From Sclerotinia nivalis (lineage: Eukaryota > Ascomycota > Leotiomycetes > Helotiales > Sclerotiniaceae): a stretch of 64,000 nt of DNA. The translations under genes were made by a program, and so were the position numbers. The notes beneath the pieces are model-generated. The model did no database searches, had not been told where the DNA came from, and was given only the letters and a program-made list of their open reading frames with translations. The stretch spans positions 186,001 through 250,000 of the forward strand of contig JAPEIS010000005.1 of the NCBI GenBank assembly GCA_029531795.1, read 5' to 3'. This document shows, one piece after another, positions 21,819 through 33,800 of this stretch (position 1 is its first letter; each line of letters starts with the position of its first letter).

Positions 21819-23891
21819 ATATTCAAGTTTCTTGGGTTCATCTCGAATATTCTTTCATTTTCAAATATCGAAGTTTGTACTCAGTCTGCTACTCCAGACT
21901 ATTGTGCACCATGAGAAAGGTTTTAGGGACTCTTTAGTTGTTACAAACTATCATTGAGCTTTTCGGACTATAATTGTGGTCAAATACTACTGTCATATAC
22001 ATTCATAAACTAGAATTATTTGTCAAATTAATAAATATTCTCCTCTCAAGCTTTCCAAAACATTTGTGTTGCGTGTCTTTCGGTAAGTATCGGATCTAGT
22101 ATCTAGTTACCCCTAACTAATGTTCTAATGAGTTACTAGGTATGAAACGGATCATTACTAACATTAGTCTGGCCATAACTTTGCTGCGGGGTCAACGCTA
22201 TTAATTTTCTTTGCCTTTAAAAAAAGACTTGCATCTTTCGAAAACCAGACCACCAGATAGTATCCTATAAGAAATTTCTTCAACCTCGCAACACACCATT
22301 CACTCCATCTTACGAAAAAACACACCTTTACTTCAAGCGTACCCTAGCAACCCAATATGCTTCCGAGGCTTCAGATAGACAGGCTATTTTAGTTTCCAAC
22401 TGCATGCCCTCAACTGTGTTCTTTCGCTTCACGGATTATCTAGTCTGCCACATATTTCCTGACTGGTGGGACCTTCACACTGGCACTTTCAGCTTCTCAA
22501 GAAACTATTTCGCATTAATTTTTACTTTCACTGCTCTAATTCTCAATTCATGTTTGTGTTTAAGATGGTAATTCGAGACGATACTCGAAAGACCACTCCA
22601 AAGAACTACAGGAGGTCATATCGATGAGAGAATGATGTCAACCATCCCATCTTCATGCCGTGTATAAGTCATAGAGTCAAGTCTTGCGGTTTTAAAATAC
22701 CCAAATGTTTCGAAGTTATTAAGGGAATGATGACGTACCGACATGAGAATTTAAACTCGGCTACCATAATATCCCGTCTCGAAACTCAATTATGGACTTC
22801 GACAGGCCGAATATTTTGATCCAGAAAGGCAGTATCTCATTCACATTGGTGTTTATAACTATGGTTGCCGAGATAAATTCATAATACGAGATTCATGGTG
22901 GGAAAGGAGCCCATCCTTCAATCATCAGGACCCTCTTTGTTCTAAGAGCTATGAAGCCACATTTGAGAATTTATGTAAAATATCACTGAATGCAAAGTGA
23001 ATGTGAGAGCTATACGAAGACATTTCCCTTGACTAAGACGTGTCATATTTTTTGATGGGCAAATATATACAAGTAGAAAATTCAACGTCCTCCAGCCGGT
23101 CGACGAGTGCCGATAGCAGGAGTCTCAACTGATATCGTAAATATCCAATCTGTTGAGGATATTTAAATCTGTTTAAAATATGGTTCCTGTGGTGGCAGAG
23201 AATACGAGAAGCTCGGCCTAATTAGCACTAGCAAAACTCTTCACTTCATATTCACTCTTTATTTAATTCAACATAGCTTGAATTCCCTCATATAATATCT
23301 CTAATCATGTGCATCATTCCTGTGAAGAGTGATACTTTGATCAAAATAATTGATAACGTCAAATCATTTCAAACATTCAAATCATCCGACTATTCAAACC
23401 ATTCTTAAAGATCTATCATCTATTAAGCCATAAGTTGGCACGACAATGTGATGAACATAATTTCTTCAGTGCTTAATCAATACGGCCATAAAACCGTAGC
23501 AAGCCCCTAGAACAGTTTCGTGCATGAAAAAGAACTACTAAGTCTTTAATTTCCAAACCGTACAAACTTCACTTGCACTCTACTCTACCGTAACGGCTGC
23601 GCTTTTATCTAGGATCAATGGCTAGTGCCAGCGTTTGTATTTGACTGTACCTGTACCGTTACAATGGAGGACTGCAATATTTAAAACTCTAGCTCCTACA
23701 ATATCCAGAAAATTCCTCACATCCTCTTCATACAACCCTTTCAACAGGAGATTTATTTACCTCAAGAAGCAGAACATCAAGACGTAAAGACACAAAGGTA
23801 TCAAGTCACCTTGCACCGATACCTAATAGGCCCTTGATATTTCATTTCACTGTACAGGAGAACCTCATAGATTGAAAGAGATACAGCAATA
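21819..23891. other. Long gene-free stretch
   Basis: No open frame of useful length on either strand, and no repeats or RNA genes recognised. The last 200 bases may hold the promoter of the BTB gene at 23892. Confidence 0.5.
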
Positions 23892-25156
23892 ATGCCTTCT
23901 CTAGAAGATATCTATGGCGCAAGAGGAATAAGAACATCAGACTCCGGCCTTTACACTATCACAAACACGCCCTGGATAGCCCAAAACACCCAGGAAGAAC
24001 ACATCAGCTTTTCAAGGTAAGTCCAACAAGCCCATCACCACCTCAATTAGTTCCACTAACCCTTCCCAGGGAAGACTACTCCGACCTCGTAACCGTGACC
24101 ATCGGTTCTCCCTCAAACCCTATCCAAATAACCTGGCCCCTCAAAATATTCTGTCTCAACTCCCTCTTTTTCCGAAGCATCTTCCTTCCCTCTACCCCCA
24201 CAACCCCCGACACGACACCCTCTTACATCCGCATCCTGCGGGAAAAGTTCCACCAAACATCTAATATCCCATTTCCCTGCAGCACCGCCGCACACATCGA
24301 AGCATTTTCCATCTTTGCATCCTGGAATACTTATGGAGAATTAAAGCATGCGAGACAATTTGTGGGTATCACGAGCGAAGATGCACATCAGCGAATCAAT
24401 CAGTATAATATTCTTTGGAATCAATTGTTGGATTGTTATCGACTTTCTCAATTGCTTATTGCGCCCCGATTTGCAAATAAGATTATTGATACGATGATTG
24501 AAGCGATTAGAGAAGAATGCTCGTGGCAGACCAGACGGAGGAAATTAGAAGATGAAGATGAGCAGTTTGCGCTTGATAATTTGAGAAGCGAGGAATATCA
24601 AGCATTGATGAAACGATTGGAGGAAATTCGTTTGTATACAGGCGATGATGTATTCAATCAAACTCAAAGCGGAGCAGAAACTCTAAATCAACGACCTCGC
24701 TATAGTATTCAACCTCCAGATTCCCGTCACGTTTTAGGAGCCACACCACTACAAATCACCAAATTATACGCAGATACGAATCCAGGCGCACCATTACGTC
24801 GAATGATCGTCGACATGATAATATCCTATTCGATCCGCTTTCCAAAATACTACGGACAAAATGGCGGATTTGGAGAACTACTCGGAGGTTCTGATCCTGG
24901 GACCGAAGGGGAATTTTGGGTACCGATGGAATTTGTCCGGGACTTATTGACTGCGTATGCGAAAGCTAAGAGAGAGAAAAATGAGATATGGACGGATGAA
25001 AATGGTTGCAAATATCATGATCACAAATATGGAGGGACGGCTGCTTGTAGTAGGGCTCGTGCGAGGGCGAATGACAATGCGGCTTCGATTGCTGAGGCGG
25101 CTGTTAATGCTGTTGAGGATGTGGAGGAGATCGATATTGTTACGGATGATGTTTAA
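23892..25156 (+). CDS. BTB/POZ-like domain protein (copy 1)
   Basis: Two exons join in frame: 23892-24016 and 24070-25156, with a 53-bp GTAAGT...CCCAG intron, giving 403 residues. The BTB-like fold starts near residue 42 (YSDLVTVTIG), with a FCLNSLFFRSIF core helix, an IEAFSIFASWNTYGEL segment, and the later helices LLDCYRLSQLLIAPRFANKI. This matches the usual fungal BTB order: strand, LxxxSxFF helix, F..WLYTG, Y.LA....L.N. The C-terminus carries CKYHDHKYGGTAAC. BTB domains mediate dimerisation and can link to cullin-3, but no partner is visible here. It shares a closely similar plan, including the C-terminal CKYHxH motif, with the gene at 33801-35414. Confidence 0.82.
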
Positions 25157-26933
25157 GGTATGCATGGTTTGGGTATTGAATGAAATGGTGCGATTATGAT
25201 TATTTAAGCGGGGGAGAGGGGACTGAAATTGGGTGGGAGTCTCCTCACAGGGGAAATATCAATTGGTCAAATGGTTATGATAGAGAGTATTGATTCTTAC
25301 AATTTCCAATCTCTAAAATTCCAGTCTCAGCGGCTCTTAATCTCGTACTGTCTGTACCTTTTATTGAAAATTGAGCATTCAATTCTTAATTAGATATCTG
25401 AGTCATAATATCTACTGAAACGCTTGCATACTTCTTAAAATGTCACGGTGAAGTAAGCGAATCCCTTATCCAAGGAACTGCTCAAATAACTTAGCTCATT
25501 CTGGTGATATGAAAGATTTCATGGCAGCGTCATGGCATATATAGCATTTACTCAAATCAAACGAATGCCTAAACTAAAGAATCAATAACTTAATCCCTCG
25601 TCCCCAACCCCTAATTCCATAGCTCATGCTTCCTCATCATCCTTTCATCATCCTTAAACCCCCAACCCACAAACAATCCAATAACCTCCGATTCAATTTT
25701 CCACCCCTAACTCCCATCATCAGAATCCCTACTGTCGTTTATTAATCAATAATGACCTCGTTTATCTCTTTCACCCATCCACATTTCCAGCCTATCGAAA
25801 ATTTCCAAAGTAGCTATTTAAACCACCATTTAATCCTCCAACTAACACTCACATTTACATTTATATTAAACTCATTCCCACCTCCTATCCTCCCTACTTA
25901 GCAAACTCCAAACTCCAAACTCCAAAATTCAAGCACTGTATACTATATACTATATACCATATACCATTTACCGAATCCCGAGTACTGTATAAGACAAAAC
26001 CGCAGCATCTCTACCATCAGCATTCATTCTAATACCATCACACACAATATCCAATCCACCATCCACCAATTACAATAAAACCCGCATTGTGGCGTACGCA
26101 CTGTACATATTCCACATGCATACCCTACCTCAACGTTACACCACTTCCACATCACATACGCATACCTACCTAGTACACAACTTCTGCATCATGTGCACGT
26201 GTACAGTCCGATGATCATCCTCAACCCGCAGTAACACACCAGGCTCCGAGTATGATCAATGCCAGCACATAACCCATCTATCTGTGCGACGTTACTCACT
26301 CACTGGTTGATTGATTGATCAATTAATTAATTAATTAATTAATTGCTAAATTGATAAATTGGTAAATGATTATATAGTCAGATGATTAAGAAAATCATAC
26401 ATATGGTATGCCATGTATGTTATGATAACAGAAGGAAATTTTGGCAATTTCTATCGGTGAGATTGCGGGGGATTTTTTTTTTTTCTTTTTTTCTTTTTCC
26501 TTCTGGTGAGGATAGGGAAAGGAGGGTAAGAATAAATGGGAGGAGAGATGGGGGGAAGGAAGAAGGGAATAGAAGAGAAGGAAAGGATAGAAAACGGAAT
26601 AAAGATAAAAGGGGTAAGAATACTTTTTTTGGATGGACTGGATAAATTGAATGATTGTTTAGGTATATCTTATATATCTATCCAGTACCCAAGACGGGCA
26701 TGAGAAAGGAAAAGGAAAGAACTTATATCCTCTAGCGCTCTGTGTATCGAACTTCTTTCTGCCTTTAATATGTATTCCACTAAACCACCATGTATGTATC
26801 ACGTACTCCTGTATCTCTCTAGCCCTTCCATCATCTGTCTGTGTGTATCTCTCTAGCCCTTCCATCATCTGTCTGTGTGTATCTCTCTCTACTATTTCAC
26901 GGTACCTACCAGTAGAAATCATTCCCCAAACCC
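25157..26933. other. Intergenic with simple repeats
   Basis: No gene was supported. An AATT run lies at 26319-26344 after GATTGATT units, a purine-rich tract spans about 26508-26620, and a 34-bp tandem duplication is at 26811-26890. The region is pyrimidine-rich before about 26000. It probably contains the 3' UTRs of the two convergent genes. Confidence 0.5.
26811..26890. repeat. 34-bp tandem repeat, about 2.3 copies
   Basis: The unit beginning GTATCTCTCTAGCCCTTCCA starts at 26811 and again at 26845, with a partial third copy from 26879. It sits just downstream of the M28 gene's stop codon and may be in its 3' UTR. Confidence 0.85.
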
Positions 26934-29408
26934 TCATGCCAACCACTCAGCCGCACTTTCCAAACACTCCGAAATAATCCCAATCCACTTCTCCGCATTC
27001 TCATAATCCTGTGCATCAATACTTTCCACCAAACCCGGGAAAACTGCCCCTGCATAACCAGTCCAAAGTCCCGGTGCATAAACCACATGTTTAAACCATG
27101 ATCTACCATCTAGTCCTTCTGGGTATAAAAATCTCCTCTCTAGATATTTGTATTTCTCATTGACTGTTCGAATCTTGTAGTAAAGTTTGACTTTAGATGC
27201 CCATTTCCACCATGGAATATCTTGACCTGCTTGTTTGGCAAGGATCTCTGCAGAAGAATCGTGACGAATTGCTGCGTGTTTGAGTGCGGTGACACGATGG
27301 TGGAGGCCCTTGAAGGAAAGTTTGAGAGTGTTAATGTCACCCTTGGTTTCGATATTGGTTGGACGGAATCGAGCTTCTTCATCTTGTCCTTCAGACGAAG
27401 ATCCAATCATAATGGAATCTAATTTTGACTCGGTCTTGCTAATATAACCTTGTAACGCATTGGCATAATCGGTAGCATTAAAAGAAATAATTGGAGTTTC
27501 GGCCATTTTGGCGGTGTATAGAGCCCAGATCTTCGACATCGCTTCATGATAATGAAATCCTGGATCCCCATATGTATCCATCCAATAGAATGAATCGTAA
27601 TTAGAGTGATAATGAAAGACAGCTCCACCATTACCTTCGTGGTTAACATCTGGTCCAAATCCAAGATCAATTGATGGGACTCCGGCAAAATCTTGAAAAG
27701 CTGTAAAATCACTACCACTACCCATAGTGTGAATAGCTCCATCCCAAACATCGCCAACAGTTTGTCCTGGAACTGTTTGATTAGGTGATTGAACCAAGCT
27801 TAAGACTTCGTACAAAGCTTTGTTGTGAAGTGGACTTGCCGATGCTCTAAAAATAGGGCCACTGGTACCAACATCACAGTTGATATAGGCCACATTAGCT
27901 TCATTCAACCACGGTAGATATTCCTCGACCCATTCTGTTGAACCAATCAAACCATATTCCTCTCCATCCCAACTTGCAAATACAATTGTACGCAATGGTT
28001 TCCATCCTTTTGAAACAGCGACACCAAAGCTACGAACAACTTCATTGAGAGCTGCAGAACCACTATTTGGATCACCAGCACCACCTACAATCCAAGCATC
28101 ATGATGGTTTCCAATGACAATAACTTCATCTGGTGAGGTCCCATTGATTATACCGATTAAATTCCAAATAGGTGTGGTAACATATTCGACATCATTGACG
28201 AGGTTAAGTACGAGGTTGTCTGGTGAGGGACCAATGTTGTATTCTACTCCTTTGTATGCCAAGCCAAGGTTTCGATCCCACCATTTATTTAAATCTTTTG
28301 GTCCAGGTCCGATGCCATTTAAAGCCTTAAGAATAGGTAAAGCATCGACGTAGGATATTGGAAGAGAAGGAATGGAGGGAATTTTGCCATCAACAGGTTG
28401 ACGTGGAACTCCAGGTTTTGAAGGATATCCTATGGTGGTTCTGCAAAATAGTTAGGTCGCTGTTACATATTACCAAGAAGATATGACTTACGGATCTCCA
28501 GGTGCAACACTAAGGAATTGAGCACTTCCTCTTTGAACACTACTTGGATTTCTGGCCGGTCCTTCCGGGTACGTAGTAACTCCATTCTCTTCAGTATTCA
28601 CTCCATCATCACCAGGATCACTGAAAAGAACAGCTCCAACCATTCCCAGTTCCTGTGCGCGTTTGATCTTGAGACCACGAAAGATACCACCATATCTTGC
28701 AATGGCGATCTTGCCTTCTAAACTGACATTGAGCCTTATTAAATCTTCAAAGTCCCCGTAGGTGCCATAATTGACGTAAACGTATGGTGCGGTGACATTT
28801 CCATATGCGGAATATCCATGGAAGGTTGGAATTCTGCTGTCCAATCCACTGGTATCGTCCTCCTCAAGTACATCTTCCTCCAAACTAGCTTCAAATTTGA
28901 CTTTCAATTCCTCAACATCAGAACCCTTACTCTTCTTCTTTTCGTATAAAGCAAGTCGATGACCACGAGGATAATTGAGATAAACATCATAGGAAATGAC
29001 TTCCGATTCAATGCCAAATTCCTGCCATCTTTCCTGGGTCCAAAGAACCTGACTCTTATTCGTTCCAGCTACATGTGGTCCAGAAGTATAATATTTACTC
29101 CATTCTCTTGCCTTTTCTGCCTTTGGAGTGTCGAGTAATATCTGTTGAAGTTCTCCGTATGTGATTGAAGCAGATGATTCTTGATAAGGTTCATCGTGGT
29201 GCCAATGTCTATGATGTCGAGGAATGAAGGAAAGGGGTAGTAAGAATAGGAAAACGGCGAAAATTAAACAACAAGTTGCTGCGATGGCAAAGAATCGACG
29301 AATGGTGTTATGTTGATATCTTTGTCGCGGTGGAGCAGCAATGACCGTGGCGATTAATGGGGTACGTTCATTGCTCTCCATGGCCTTTCCATCTATGAGT
29401 CTACCCAT
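26934..29408 (-). CDS. M28 metallopeptidase, glutamate carboxypeptidase II / Vps70-like
   Basis: Two exons on the minus strand (29408-28492, 28440-26934) flank a 51-bp intron (GTAAGT...TTGCAG) and give 807 residues. Residues about 38-60 form a single membrane anchor (FFAIAATCCLIFAVFLFLLP), predicting a type II membrane protein. A PA domain follows (about 200-330, YVNYGTYGDFEDL, KIAIARYGGIFRG). Then comes the M28 catalytic domain with all five zinc-ligand positions expected from the family: His in GNHHDAW (about 418), Asp in GGAGDPNSG, the Glu pair in WDGEEYGLIGS, Asp in INCDVG and His in FHYHSNYDSF. A transferrin-receptor-like dimerisation domain occupies the C-terminus. The family removes C-terminal acidic residues or sits in the vacuolar/endosomal pathway in yeast (Vps70). 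The substrate is unknown here. Confidence 0.92.
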
Positions 29409-30619
29409 GATGAAGGTCAGTGAGAGTTAGAGGTAGTGTAAAAAGGAAAAGAAGGAATCATCAAGATGTTAACGTTGATGGGGTTATGCTGACGTTAATG
29501 TAAGGTCTTATTGCGTTATTCAATGACCACAAAGCTCTCGCACATCTATACCGCATGCGGGGCTATATTCACATCCTGTAGGCTAATTCAAGAGCTTCCT
29601 GATATGTGATGAAAGCTTGTAAAACGGAACTGATAAGCGTTAAAAAGTGGAGAAACCTACATCCGAAGATAAACCTATCAGACGGGAAGGGATGACTCCA
29701 TTGTTTGATTGTTATTCTATATTCACGCCTTTCAGTAAGGCGACAATGAAATAGTACCTACATTTGTACACTTGGTACCTTTTCCAGTAAAATAAAGTAA
29801 AAAGCATGTATTTGCATGCATCAGAAGTTTGGTTCAAGTGATGGACGCCATGGCGTAAATAAGGCTGACAAACCAAGCACACCTTCTGGTAGCCACTAAG
29901 CATAATTAATTGATTTGACTCAACCGCCTGTGGGACAAAAAGGTGGGGTGGAAATGTATCTCTCACGTGACCACAATCAAGCGGTAATCGGCCTGGAATC
30001 CTTGAATTTTAATCCAATCAAATGAATCAATTCTTCACCATTTTCCAATTGACCAATGAATATACGTTAAGTTTATAAATCTGTATCCATTTAAACATCG
30101 TAGATTGTATTAAAACCGCTTTAAATCCATAAAATACGGAGATTTAGTACATAAAACTTGACGGGAAACGGAAAAGCGCCACTTGACAAATCGGTGAAGC
30201 TGCATCCATTGATAGATCATGTGCCCCACTTGATTTGATACTTTTCCCTCACTCAAAGCAGGAACCTTCTCTTACAAATATTGTTTTTTGTTTTTGTTTA
30301 TTTACCTACTACCTACTACCTCGTATATCCTTCAGATTTGATCTCACTCTCACTCTCACTCTCTCTCTCACTCTCTCACTCTCTCTCTCTCTCTCTCTCA
30401 CTCTCTCTCTCACTCTTTACATCCTCACACCCTCACATCTTTATTACAATAGACTGTATCTTCTGCTGTTCTATCTGATTCCTTCTCCTACAGAATCATA
30501 CCAAGACGACTCACCGAAACATCCACGGTATTGTGGTTTTCCATGCTTGCTTCGGAAAAAGATCGTAGTTCCAATTTTCAATTTTGGGAGGCTGAGAAAC
30601 TTTTCTTACCGCCATCAAT
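29409..30619. other. Divergent promoter region of the M28 and MFS genes
   Basis: The two genes start on opposite strands and share this 1.2 kb. A CT-rich tract (about 30343-30417, CTCTCACT units) lies upstream of the MFS start and is a common feature of filamentous-fungus promoters and 5' UTRs. No ORF here is credible; those that cross the CT tract are low-complexity. Confidence 0.6.
30343..30417 (+). promoter_or_regulatory. CT-rich tract upstream of the MFS gene
   Basis: A run of CTCTCTCACTC-type units lies about 200-280 bp before the MFS start codon. Pyrimidine-rich tracts near transcription starts are frequent in filamentous ascomycetes. A functional role here is inferred from position only. 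Confidence 0.4.
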
Positions 30620-33124
30620 ATGGTTAAGGGAAAGAAATTTGGTCCAGCAAAATTACCTGTGGCCCAACTTACAATTCTTGGTAAGCCTTCTGTTTGTCTT
30701 GTTATGTTTACAAATGTCCAGCAGATCTTCAAATCGTTGAAAGTTTCTTCGTTGTGATGAGGAAAATGGTTACTTATTTCGAGAGGCCCGGTTGATGCAA
30801 TTGCAAAATACCTCGCCGATAATGTAACGATGCAACCCGAAAGTTCCTCTCTTAGTCAAGATCATCCAAATCATTTACATAGTTTTACGTCCATTTTGAG
30901 AAGAATTAAAATGAATACCCATTCATCTCTACATACGGTTCCTGTTCCTCCTTCATGCGAATGTGATTGGAATAGATTTTAAGGATTTGAAGATTTGATG
31001 GGGATTTGCATTTATTTGTGATTCTTTTCAGGCCAGGCCTGCTCAGCCGGATGTATTCTTCCGCTTCCACCATCACCATTCTGTAGATCGTTCATTTAGC
31101 AATGCAATGCAAATGGCAGCAGTGGACTCGAAAGATCACGAGCTCATCCAATCCTTTTCCTTTATACTAATTTCTTTTAGCAATATGTAGATTCGCAGAA
31201 CCAGTCGCCTTGACTTCAGTCTTTCCATATCTAGTGAGTCTCTTACATCTTCATCTGACATCATGTGACTAACCTTTGACAGCCTGAGATGATCGAAAGT
31301 TTTGGGATAGAAGAGAAAGATGTAGCAAAATGGGCAGGTATAACATCTGCAGTGTTTTCACTATCTCAATGCATGACAGCCATCTTGTGGGGAAGAGCTT
31401 CCGATACATTTGGTCGGAAACCTACAATTTTGACGGGTTTGGCATGCACAATGATATTAAATATCGTATGGGGCATGTCAGTAACTTTACCTATGGCTAT
31501 CATTGCAAGAGCACTTCAAGGGGCTTGTAATGGAAATGGTATGTTCCACTGTTGAAATTGAACTTCGAATAAAAGCTAATAGCAGATAGTGGGAATTATC
31601 CGAACAATGGTAGCAGAAATGGTTCCTCAAAAGGAGTTACAACCAAGAGCTTTTTCTATCATGCCTTTAGTATGGAGTCTTGGATCTATATTTGGTCCAT
31701 CGTTCGGAGGATTCTTTGCTCGACCGGCACAAAACTTTCCAAATCTTTTCGGGAACAACAGATATTTCTTGAACTTCCCTTTCGCATTACCAAATATCAT
31801 TGCCAGTTTTCTTTTTATGATTGGAATTACAACTGGAATTTTGTTCCTCAGGGTATGTTCAATCAATCGATATCCCACGTTTCACTAACAGATTTAGGAA
31901 ACTCTGGAATCGAAAAGTAATAAGAGAGATTGGGGTCTAGAAATGGGGAAGAAAGTGATTAGCTCTTCCAAAGTGCTCTGCTGTCAACCTCGACCTAAGC
32001 ACCATTCCACTGGTCATCCAGCCTACGATGAATCATCAGCATCACTCCTTCGACCTACATCTGCTTCTGGATCAGATTCTACTGAAACCTTTGATGATAA
32101 CTTCGAATCTCCGAAATCAAAACCTCCAGTCACCCCTCCAAGTCTTCGGGAAGTATTCACACGTCAATCAGTCATTAATCTTGTTGCATATACATTTCTC
32201 GCTCTTCATTCCGTCTCCTATGATCAAATTCTCTCAGTTTTCATGCATCATCCTCGTCAAATCCACGATCCGACAAACACACAACTTCCTTTCAAATTCT
32301 CCGGTGGTTTTGGACTTCATTCTGGTAGAATCGGCACAATTTTCACCCTGTACGGTGTCGTGGGTGGCTTCATTCAATTTGTAATCTTTCCACCCGCGGC
32401 TCGCAAATTTGGCGTTCTAAATTGCTTCAAAGTATGCGCTATAACATTCCCCATCATCTGCTTCGTCACTCCATATACCGCACTCATCGAATCATCAACC
32501 TGGCAACAAGTCATGATTTTCGCCATCTTAATCGTCAAATCATTCGCAGTCATCTTCGCCTTCCCATGTTGCATCATCCTCCTCACCAATTCCGCAGTTA
32601 GCCTCCGTATCCTGGGTACATTGAACGGCTTCGCAGTTTCCATCTCGGCAGTCGGTAGAGCTATTGGACCTGCCATGTCAGGAGCAGCTTTTACATGGGG
32701 ATTAAAAGAAGGATACGTCATCACCCCTTACTTTCTACTCGGTACAATTGCAGCTATCGGCGCAATACCTATCTGGTATCTAGAAGAAATGGAAGGATTT
32801 AATAAGAGTGGTACAAGCGACGATGAAGCAGAAGAAGAATCATTACTTCCAGCCAACGACGAAGAAACGGGATTGCTAGCAGGTGATGAAAGAATTAGGA
32901 CGGATCCTAATGAAGAAGCATTGGATGTTGTAGAGGGTGCACCACTTTCGAAATCTATTGCTATCTCGGCGAGTAAAAGGAGAGAAAGTAGATTGGAAGA
33001 GAATATGAGTAGTCCTATTGGAATGATAGGTGGAAGTGTTGGACCTGGAGGAGGGAGAAGATTGAGTAATGGACTTGCGGTTAGTAACTTTGGGCAGGGG
33101 ACTGGTGGGACGAGTTTTACTTGA
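30620..33124 (+). CDS. Major facilitator superfamily transporter, five exons
   Basis: Exons are 30620-30680, 31181-31233, 31283-31538, 31590-31852 and 31898-33124; all junctions keep the frame, giving 619 residues. The first intron is 500 bp, with TACTAAT before TTTTAG; the others are 45-51 bp. The N-terminal half reads LPVAQLTILAICRFAEPVAL, then WGRASDTFGRKPTIL, which is the MFS loop 2-3 signature. IIARALQGACNGN and an EMVPQKELQPRAFSIMPLVW segment follow, together with GSIFGPSFGG of the motif C type. A long hydrophilic central loop separates the two six-helix halves, and the C-terminus is an acidic then Gly/Ser-rich tail. The family exports or imports small solutes by proton coupling. This subgroup resembles fungal ZIFL/tetracycline-resistance-like carriers with unknown substrate. 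Confidence 0.9.
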
Positions 33125-33800
33125 TGGGTGTACTTGCCAAGATGAATTTATGATGAGGGGTTGATATATCATTTGAAAACATATGCGTGCATTGAGTGGA
33201 TGGGTTTATGGGATTATGCATTTGATGTTTGTTTTGGAATTGGTTTTGGATTGAAATTGACGTTGGAAATCATTATGATAAGATGAGATGAGATGGGATG
33301 GGATGAAGAAATGACTGGTAATATAATACATGGATATGCATAAGAACGACAAGATGAATCTTCTAGAATATTTAAATAGAAACAATACAACGTTGTATCT
33401 TTTCTACACTATAAGTACCCGATTTCATAACTATTTCCCTAATAATATTGAGTTCCCAATGGTTCTGCATTATTCCGGATATCGATTTAGCACGATGATT
33501 CTATATTACTTTATGACTGGATCCTTGAAAGATAATAATAGATTAGCGAATATAATAGGAGAGGTAAATCACTTTGGAGTTTTTGTTTCATTGCATGTTA
33601 TATGTTTCAGTTTGATATTTTATGTTTTACGATTGGATTATACACTCTAGGATTGTGTGTATCATCTCATTGCTTGAAATACCCATATCTCCTAACGCCT
33701 GAATCTCGCCCAGATAACAAATCGTCTATCTATGTAATGCCCGCCCCAAAAGAAAAGATCACAAACCCCGAACATCTCAGCCCCCCTCCCGGTCCATCAT
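33125..33800. other. Region between convergent MFS and BTB genes
   Basis: It contains the 3' ends of two converging transcripts. Short open frames at 33330-33650 and 33602-33907 have no support. GATGA/GATGG repeats lie at about 33282-33305. Confidence 0.5.

Noticed and set aside
26307..26344. GATT/AATT run as a possible LINE tail
   Set aside because: No LINE sequence adjoins it on either side, so it is recorded as a simple repeat only.
30235..30627. Open frames with Leu/Ser-Thr runs upstream of the MFS gene
   Set aside because: They cover the CT-rich tract in the probable 5' leader and encode only low-complexity sequence.
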